Below, piece after piece: positions 1 through 4,339 of a stretch of 5,878 nucleotides of DNA. A program made the translations under genes and the position numbers. The notes under the pieces were generated by a model. It saw only the letters and a program-made list of their open reading frames with translations. It was not told the origin of the DNA and ran no database searches. The DNA comes from an uncultured Variovorax sp. (GTDB taxonomy: Bacteria; Pseudomonadota; Gammaproteobacteria; Burkholderiales; Burkholderiaceae): assembly GCA_946478645.1 (NCBI GenBank), contig CAMLCW010000328.1:1-5878 (forward strand). The letters are read 5' to 3'. Every line of letters starts with the position of its first letter. Within the stretch, counting starts at the first letter, position 1.

Positions 1-10
1 GGAGCCTCGC

Positions 11-301
11 ATGGCGCGGAATGAGTCGCGCGCGGCATGGCTCTCGAAGAGCCTTGCCGGCACGGTTCTCGGCTTCGGCCTCGCGATCGCGCTGTCGGGG
101 CTGTTCGCATGGGTCGGCCCCGGCGGGCTGGCGCCGCTCAACAAGTACCAGTTCAACATGTGGATCGTGCCGCCGCTGTGGCTCGGCGTACTCAGCACGG
201 TCTTTCTCTTTGGCAGCGCCATGCGCGCCTGCCTGTGGCTGAGCGCCGCCAACGTGCTGGCTTTCGGCGCACTGGCGCTGGTGCGCCTGGCCGCGGGCTG
301 A
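11..301 (+). CDS. Small three-helix membrane protein, iron-uptake associated
   Basis: This is a 96-residue protein with three hydrophobic stretches, at about residues 11-36, 49-70 and 72-94, so it is probably an inner-membrane protein with little soluble part. It carries a conserved-looking NKYQFNMW segment (44-51) just before helix 2. Small proteins of this kind are commonly annotated as 'iron uptake protein' next to PepSY membrane proteins and TonB-dependent siderophore receptors in beta- and gammaproteobacteria; their molecular role is not established. The start is well supported: GGAG at 1-4 lies six bases before the ATG. The PepSY gene follows 29 bp after the stop on the same strand, so the two are probably one operon that begins left of the window. 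The family assignment rests on size, topology and neighbour; the coding call itself is firm. Confidence 0.8.
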   Translation: MARNESRAAWLSKSLAGTVLGFGLAIALSGLFAWVGPGGLAPLNKYQFNMWIVPPLWLGVLSTVFLFGSAMRACLWLSAANVLAFGALALVRLAAG

Positions 302-330
302 GGCGCGGCTTCCTTCCTTTTCCACCGACG

Positions 331-1953
331 ATGCGCGCCGACACCCTTCGCACCTACAAGATCGTCCACACCTGGAGCGGCATCGTCGCCGGCCTGGCGC
401 TGTTCATCGCGTTCTATGCCGGTGCGCTCACGATGTTCAAGGGGCCGCTGGCCCGGTGGGCGGCCCCGCCAGTCGAGGCCACGTCGGGCGACCTGGCCGC
501 GGCCGACGCGCTCGTGGCCGCCACACTGGCGGCGCGCCCCGACGCGCGCGCCGACTTCACGCTGCACCTCGGCGACGGCGTGCACCAGCCGCACCGCATG
601 ACCTGGAAGCCGCGCGGCGAACCGCCGCAGCAACCCTGGTCGGCCACCCTCGCGCCCGACGGCGCGCTGCAGGTGCGCGCGCAGCGCGAGACGGACATTG
701 GCGAGTTCGTGGACGTGGTGCATCGCACCGCCGGCCTGCCGGTCGATCTCGAACTCGGCACCGCGCTGATGGGCCTAGTGAGCGCCCTCTACATGGTGGC
801 GATCGTCTCGGGCGTGATCGTGCTGTGGCCCACGCTGGTGAAAGACTTCTTCGCGTTTCGCGTCGGGCGCAATCTCAAGCGGATGTGGCTCGATGCGCAC
901 AATGTCATCGGCATCGTGAGCCTGCCGTTCCACGTGGTGATGGCGCTGAGCGCGGTGGTCTTCGGCCTGCACGACGTCATCTACGACGCGCAGAAGGCCG
1001 CGGTGTACGGCGACCGCTTCGAGCAGATCTGGAGCGCGAGCGGCCCGTTCGCCGCCGTGCCTCCCGACGCCGCGCCCGCGGCCGCGCTGCCGCCCGCGGC
1101 CCTGCTCGCGCGCGTCCAGGCGCAAGTACCGGGGCTCGAGGCGCACGCGGTGCGATTCCGCGGCGCGGGCACCGCGGGCGGCGTGGCCTGGGTCACGGGC
1201 GCACAGCCATGCTGCATGCCGCGCTCGGCCGAAGGCGGGCATGTGCTCGTGAGCGCCGTCGATGGCGGCGTGCGCCACACCGAATACCTCGCGGGCCGCC
1301 AGTCGGGATGGATGGCTTCGGTCTCGGCCTTTTTCTCGCTGCACTTCGGCACCTACGGCGGCAGCCCGGTGCGGTGGGGCTATTTCTTCCTCGGCCTGGC
1401 TGGTGCCTTCCTCTTCTACTCGGGCAACCTGCTTTGGATCGAGTCGCGGCGCCGCGCCGACCGGCGCCGGCCCGACGCCGCGATGGTGCAGAAGCGCTCT
1501 ACGCGGTGGATGGCCGCCGCGACGGTCGGCGTGTGCCTGGGCTGCGTCGCCGGCCTCTCGCTCGGCATCGCCGCAGGCAAGTGGCTCCATGGCCATGTGG
1601 CCGATCTCGACGCATGGCACCGCAGCGTGTACCTCGGCGTGTTCGCTGGTTGCGTGGCATGGGCTTGCGCGCGCGGCGCGGCACGCGCGGCGGTCGAGCT
1701 GCTGTGGTTTGCTGCCGCCGCGACGCTCGCCATACCGCTGGCCACGCTGGTCGGGGTGCTGTGGCCCGGCAGCGGGCTCTGGGCCCATCGCGATGCCGCC
1801 GCACTGGGTGTCGACCTGGTGGCCGTTGTCGGCGCGATGGCGTTCGTCACGATGGCGCGCGCCACGGCGCGCCGGCAGATGCAGGGCGAGCGGCAGAGCG
1901 TGTGGTCGGCCACGCGCCCACAGCCACCCCAGCTCACTGCACGAAAGGCCTGA
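331..1953 (+). CDS. PepSY-associated transmembrane protein (PiuB/FoxB-like siderophore-iron reductase family)
   Basis: This is a 540-residue polytopic membrane protein. The N-terminus (LRTYKIVHTWSGI, with H13 entering helix 1) is typical of PepSY_TM proteins. I read about eight helices: 13-35, 145-168, 190-213, 346-370, 392-414, 431-449, 453-476 and 489-509. Arg/Lys-rich loops at 171-184 and 371-392 suggest both termini are cytoplasmic. Two large periplasmic loops lie at 36-144 and 214-345. Candidate heme-ligand histidines are H13, H131, H190, H201, H214 and H338; the block from SLHFGTYGG (336-344) to SGNLLWIESRRR is the family's second signature. Pseudomonas FoxB, of this family, is described as a heme-binding inner-membrane reductase for ferric siderophores; that function here is inference. 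The first ATG in frame before the conserved region is at 331. It has no good ribosome site, so translation may be coupled to the upstream gene. The 3' end overlaps the convergent gene by 20 bp. Confidence 0.88.
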   Translation: MRADTLRTYKIVHTWSGIVAGLALFIAFYAGALTMFKGPLARWAAPPVEATSGDLAAADALVAATLAARPDARADFTLHLGDGVHQPHRMTWKPRGEPPQQPWSATLAPDGALQVRAQRETDIGEFVDVVHRTAGLPVDLELGTALMGLVSALYMVAIVSGVIVLWPTLVKDFFAFRVGRNLKRMWLDAHNVIGIVSLPFHVVMALSAVVFGLHDVIYDAQKAAVYGDRFEQIWSASGPFAAVPPDAAPAAALPPAALLARVQAQVPGLEAHAVRFRGAGTAGGVAWVTGAQPCCMPRSAEGGHVLVSAVDGGVRHTEYLAGRQSGWMASVSAFFSLHFGTYGGSPVRWGYFFLGLAGAFLFYSGNLLWIESRRRADRRRPDAAMVQKRSTRWMAAATVGVCLGCVAGLSLGIAAGKWLHGHVADLDAWHRSVYLGVFAGCVAWACARGAARAAVELLWFAAAATLAIPLATLVGVLWPGSGLWAHRDAAALGVDLVAVVGAMAFVTMARATARRQMQGERQSVWSATRPQPPQLTARKA

Positions 1954-2125
1954 TCTTCTCCAGGAACACCTTGTGTCGCGCCTCGAGCTCGTCGAGGTCA
2001 CGCTGCAGCGCCGCCTTGTCGAAGGGCTCGCCGGCCGCGATCGCCGTCATCCAGCGGTCGTGCTTGTCGCGCTCGCCGCGCCAGGCTTCGTAGGCGACGC
2101 GGAGTTCGTCCCACTGGACCGTCAT
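1934..2125 (-). CDS. Small helical protein of unknown function (63 aa)
   Basis: I do not recognise this family. The 63-residue product starts MTVQWDELR and is almost entirely predicted helical and highly charged, with a central break at about AAGEPFD (29-35). That suggests a two-helix hairpin or short coiled coil. It has no signal peptide, membrane segment or cysteine. The ATG at 2125 is preferred over an in-frame ATG at 2164 because the latter lies inside the preceding gene; a weak GGGTGG lies three bases before the chosen start. It begins 10 bp after the stop of the PfpI-like gene and is probably co-transcribed with it. Its stop overlaps the 3' end of the PepSY gene tail to tail by 20 bp. 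Reasonable codon bias and tight spacing support a real gene, but without homology evidence it remains a hypothetical protein. Confidence 0.65.
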   Translation of the reverse strand: MTVQWDELRVAYEAWRGERDKHDRWMTAIAAGEPFDKAALQRDLDELEARHKVFLEKIRPFVQ

Positions 2126-2135
2126 GCGCCACCCG

Positions 2136-2702
2136 TCACGCGTGCGCCGCCAGTGCGTCGGCAAACAGCCGCACCATCTCGCGGTCGAAGGCCGGCAGGT
2201 CCTGCGGCTTGCGGCTGGTGACGAGGGGGCCGTCGACCACCACTTCGCGGTCGACCCATTTCGCGCCGGCGTTCGTCAGGTCGGAGCGCAGCGACGGCCA
2301 AGAAGTCATGGTGCGGCCGCGGACCGCATCGGCCTCGATGAGCGTCCAGGGGCCATGGCAGATCGCCGCCACCGGCTTGCCGGCCTTCACGAAGTCGCGC
2401 ACGAAGGCAATGGCCGTCTCGTCGATGCGCAGCGCATCGGGGTTCATCACGCCGCCGGGCAGCAGCAGCGCGTCGAATTCGTGCGCGGCCGCTTGCGACA
2501 GCGGGATGTCGACGTTGAACTCGTCGGCCGGTTTGTGGTGCTTCCAGCCGCGCACGACGGTGTCCTTGGGCGACACGATCCGTGTCGCGGCGCCGGCGGC
2601 GTCGAGCGCCTTGCGCGGCTCGGTCATCTCGGCCTGCTCGAAGCCGTCGGTCACGAGGATCGCGACCTTGGCGCCGTCGAGCAGGGTCTTGTTGCTGGTC
2701 AT
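2136..2702 (-). CDS. PfpI/YhbO-type DJ-1 superfamily protein
   Basis: The 188-residue product has the class I glutamine amidotransferase-like fold. Motifs in order are AILVTDGFEQAE (13-24, the acidic strand-1 loop with E22 and E25), LLLPGGVMNPDALR (79-92), and the nucleophile elbow AICHGPW (113-119) with Cys115 followed by His116. Conserved TSWPSLRSDLTNAGAKWVD (132-150) and LVTSRKPQDLPAF (160-172) follow. The spacing and full length match the PfpI/YhbO branch. By comparison with Pyrococcus PfpI as I remember it, the catalytic Glu of the third position is Asp89 here, as in E. coli YhbO. Members have been described as intracellular proteases, glyoxalase III or protein deglycases; those activities are debated, so only the family is called. 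The start is firm: AAGGAG lies six bases upstream. It is first of a probable two-gene unit with the 63-aa gene. A cytosolic stress or repair role is likely. Confidence 0.93.
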   Translation of the reverse strand: MTSNKTLLDGAKVAILVTDGFEQAEMTEPRKALDAAGAATRIVSPKDTVVRGWKHHKPADEFNVDIPLSQAAAHEFDALLLPGGVMNPDALRIDETAIAFVRDFVKAGKPVAAICHGPWTLIEADAVRGRTMTSWPSLRSDLTNAGAKWVDREVVVDGPLVTSRKPQDLPAFDREMVRLFADALAAHA

Positions 2703-2995
2703 CGGATGCTCCTTGGCTCATGCCGCGACGCCCGTCGGGCGGCGGCGCAGAAAAAAGGGATGTGGCGGGCTTTTCACACCATGCGCTCGCCCAGGAGACT
2801 GGCTCGTTGGGTCTGACTGCCGGTGTGTCGGGTCCGTTGCGCATCGTGCTCGCTGGTTGCTTTGAAGCACCGTTCGGCATCCGCCCCGAGGAGCGCGCCA
2901 CATCGAGAGACCAGACTGCAACGCGGGCGCGGCGCGTAGTGTCAGCGAGATGCCGAAGCGCTGTAGGAAATGCGCTCGCGCGCGTGCGCCGGCCT
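2703..2995. other. 293-bp spacer between hmp 3' end and the PfpI-like gene
   Basis: No convincing coding sequence, tRNA or known RNA was seen here on either strand. Apart from the ribosome site at 2709-2714 it should hold the promoter of the minus-strand PfpI-like gene and the end of the hmp transcript, but I see no clear -35/-10 pair and no hairpin followed by a T-run. Minor structure includes an inverted repeat TTCGGCAT (2873-2880) / ATGCCGAA (2950-2957), a short AGCGC/GCGCT hairpin near 2956-2975, and a bulged hairpin at 2855-2871. A run of six A on the plus strand at 2752-2757 reads as T6 on the minus strand, without a stable stem before it. Confidence 0.5.
2709..2714 (-). promoter_or_regulatory. 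Shine-Dalgarno site of the PfpI-like gene
   Basis: Read on the minus strand this is AAGGAG, six bases before the ATG at 2702. It is one of the two strongest ribosome binding sites in the window and fixes the start of the PfpI-like gene. Confidence 0.8.
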
Positions 2996-4192
2996 CTAGG
3001 CTTCCAGCGCCTCCAGCGGCCCAAAGAACTCGTAGCGCAGCTGCTGCTTCGGCACCCCGAGCGCCAGCCCGTGCGCATAGACCGCCTTCATGAACGGCTT
3101 GGGGCCGAGAAAGTACAGGTCGACGTCGCGGTCCTCGGGCAGCGCCTGGGCGATCAGTTCGCGCGTGACGAAGCCGGTCGCATGCGGCTGGTCGGCGTCG
3201 CGCGGCGCGTCGTACACATAGAGCGGCTTCACGTTGCGGTGCCGCGCCGCGAGCGCGTCGACGCGCGCGCGAAATGCGTGCGCGCCGCCGTGCCGCGCCG
3301 CGTGGATGAAGTGCACCGGTCGGCCCGTGTGCGCGACCGATTCGAGCATGCTCATCGCGGGCGTGATGCCCACGCCGCCCGTCACGAGCACCAGCGGGCG
3401 CGTGGCCGACGCGCCGTCCGCGGAGGCCGGCTGCAGCACGAAGTCGCCGCAAGGCGCCTGCACCTGCAGCCGGGTGCCGACCGTGGCCGACGCATGCAGC
3501 CAGTTCGAGGCGCGCCCGCCCTCTTCCTTCTTCACGCTGATGCGGTAGAACGGCTTGCCGGGCGCATCGGACAGCGAATAATTGCGCCGCAGCGGCTCGC
3601 CGTCGATCTCGAGCACGAGCGTGAGGTACTGGCCCGGCGTGAACGCGAGCAGCGGCCCGCCGTCGGTCGGCGCGAGGTAGAACGAGGTGATGATCTCGCT
3701 CTCGTCCTCGCGCCGCGCCACGCGGAATTCGCGCGTGCCGCGCCAGCCGCCGGGCTGCGCGGCGTTGGCGCGGTAGACCTCTTCCTCCGCGCCGATCAGC
3801 AGCGCCGCGAGCGATTGGTAGGCCTCGCCCCAGGCCGCGATGACGTCGTCGGTCGCCGCCTCGCCGAGCACCTCTTTGATGGCCTGCAGCAGGCAGGCAC
3901 CGACGATCGGATAGTGCTCGGGCAGCACCCCGAGCGCGGCATGCTTCTGGATGATGCGCGGCAGCGCGCCCGCGATCTCGTCGAGGCGGTCGATGTGCTG
4001 CGCATAGGCCAGCACCGCGCCCGCGAGCGCGCGCGCCTGGCTGCCCTGGGCCTGGTGTGCTTCGTTGAAGAAGGCCTTCACCTCGGGATGGCGGTCGAAC
4101 ATCAGTTGGTAGAAGTGGCGGGTGATTGCCTCGCCGTGCGCCTGCAGCGCGGGCACCGTGGCCTTGACGATGGCAATGGTCTGGGGGGTCAT
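2996..4192 (-). CDS. hmp: Flavohemoglobin, nitric oxide dioxygenase
   Basis: This 398-residue cytosolic enzyme oxidises NO with O2 to nitrate, using heme, FAD and NAD(P)H. The length matches the family (E. coli Hmp is 396). Globin domain (about 1-137): distal Tyr28 in HFY, CD-corner Phe41/42, Gln52, proximal His84 in IQKH, and the EEE cluster at 136-138 region that supplies the proximal Glu. FAD domain (about 150-258): PGQYL (186-190) and the flavin motif RNYS (203-206). NAD(P) domain (about 265-398): TGGVGITPAMSML (271-283), FLGPKPFM (361-368) and the C-terminal YEFFGP (387-392), which stacks on the flavin. Every key motif is present and the frame is unbroken. The start is supported by AAAGGA seven bases upstream. 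It is divergent from norR with 139 bp between starts, the arrangement known for fhp-fhpR of Pseudomonas aeruginosa, so NO-induced sigma-54-dependent control by the neighbouring NorR is expected. No terminator is visible downstream. Confidence 0.97.
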   Translation of the reverse strand: MTPQTIAIVKATVPALQAHGEAITRHFYQLMFDRHPEVKAFFNEAHQAQGSQARALAGAVLAYAQHIDRLDEIAGALPRIIQKHAALGVLPEHYPIVGACLLQAIKEVLGEAATDDVIAAWGEAYQSLAALLIGAEEEVYRANAAQPGGWRGTREFRVARREDESEIITSFYLAPTDGGPLLAFTPGQYLTLVLEIDGEPLRRNYSLSDAPGKPFYRISVKKEEGGRASNWLHASATVGTRLQVQAPCGDFVLQPASADGASATRPLVLVTGGVGITPAMSMLESVAHTGRPVHFIHAARHGGAHAFRARVDALAARHRNVKPLYVYDAPRDADQPHATGFVTRELIAQALPEDRDVDLYFLGPKPFMKAVYAHGLALGVPKQQLRYEFFGPLEALEA

Positions 4193-4199
4193 CTGGAAG

Positions 4200-4205
4200 T
4201 CCTTT
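4200..4205 (-). promoter_or_regulatory. Shine-Dalgarno site of hmp
   Basis: Read on the minus strand this is AAAGGA, seven bases before the ATG at 4192. It supports the chosen hmp start, which also gives the family's usual N-terminus (MTPQTIAIVKATVPAL). Confidence 0.75.
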
Positions 4206-4233
4206 GAACGAAGGTGAGGGATGCCTCTTCTCT

Positions 4234-4249
4234 CTCACGTTCCGTGCCA
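4234..4249 (-). promoter_or_regulatory. Candidate sigma-54 promoter of hmp
   Basis: Read on the minus strand, 4249-4243 is TGGCACG, a perfect -24 element. After the correct four-base spacer the -12 position (4238-4234) reads GTGAG instead of TTGCA, keeping only the central TG. The predicted start site near 4222-4224 would give a leader of about 30 nt that contains the hmp ribosome site. The location downstream of NorR-type operators, and NorR being an obligate sigma-54 activator, argue for it; the poor -12 element argues against. A TTGC at 4263-4266 on the minus strand has a GGCA upstream, but the spacing is one base short of what sigma-54 tolerates. Confidence 0.55.
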
Positions 4250-4253
4250 GCTC

Positions 4254-4275
4254 GCAGGCATTCGCAAGTGCCTGC
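4254..4275. repeat. 22-bp perfect inverted repeat between hmp promoter and NorR sites
   Basis: GCAGGCA (4254-4260), an eight-base spacer, then TGCCTGC (4269-4275): a perfect 7-bp inverted repeat. A G-T wobble and a T-A pair could extend it to nine pairs around a CGCA loop. It begins five bases upstream of the -24 element of the candidate hmp promoter. There is no T-run on either side, so it is not an intrinsic terminator. It could be an operator for a second dimeric regulator or a hairpin in a norR leader. It does not resemble the NsrR or FNR/DNR sites I know. Confidence 0.6.
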
Positions 4276-4296
4276 CGCGGCTGGGGATTTTTAGGC

Positions 4297-4313
4297 GTGG
4301 TCAAATTCACCAC
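4297..4313. promoter_or_regulatory. NorR operator 1
   Basis: GTGGTCAAATTCACCAC is a near-perfect palindrome with GGT-N7-ACC at its core (4299-4311), matching the NorR consensus described for Ralstonia eutropha and the GT-N7-AC core of E. coli. Its centre is at 4305, about 57 bp from the -24 element of the candidate hmp promoter. It lies 18 bp before norR, so binding here could also repress norR itself. Confidence 0.8.
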
Positions 4314-4322
4314 AAATTGGGT

Positions 4323-4339
4323 GTTGCATTGATGACCAC
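4323..4339. promoter_or_regulatory. NorR operator (degenerate, middle)
   Basis: GTTGCATTGATGACCAC has one intact half-site (TGACCAC, 4333-4339, the reverse complement of GTGGTCA). The left half is degraded, matching GTGGT at three of five positions. Its centre is at 4331, 26 bp from operator 1. It overlaps the norR start codon: the half-site supplies the ATG ACC AC of codons 1-3. Confidence 0.5.

Noticed and set aside
1981..1997. CCTCGA-N5-TCGAGG hairpin, considered as a terminator between the convergent genes
   Set aside because: It has no T-run on either strand and lies inside the LDELEAR-coding part of the 63-aa gene, so codon choice explains it.
456..2093. Long plus- and minus-strand open frames overlapping the PepSY gene
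   Set aside because: They are shadow frames: Arg/Ala-rich composition with no motifs or ribosome sites, and they conflict with the PepSY gene.
2730..2760. GCCCG-T-CGGGC palindrome next to a run of six A, considered as an hmp terminator
   Set aside because: The one-base loop is sterically poor, and on the minus strand the T-run precedes the palindrome instead of following it.
2582..4207. Long plus-strand open frame antisense to hmp
   Set aside because: The hmp frame on the other strand encodes every flavohemoglobin motif; the antisense product is low-complexity Arg-rich sequence.
4262..4280. Second sigma-54 candidate on the minus strand (CGGCA...TTGC)
   Set aside because: The distance between the GG and GC doublets is one base too short, and sigma-54 promoters do not tolerate that.
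4193..4331. NsrR or FNR/DNR-type sites in the hmp-norR intergenic region
   Set aside because: I found no match to the TTGAT-N4-ATCAA pattern or to the AT-rich NsrR palindrome; the dyads present fit NorR or are unassigned.
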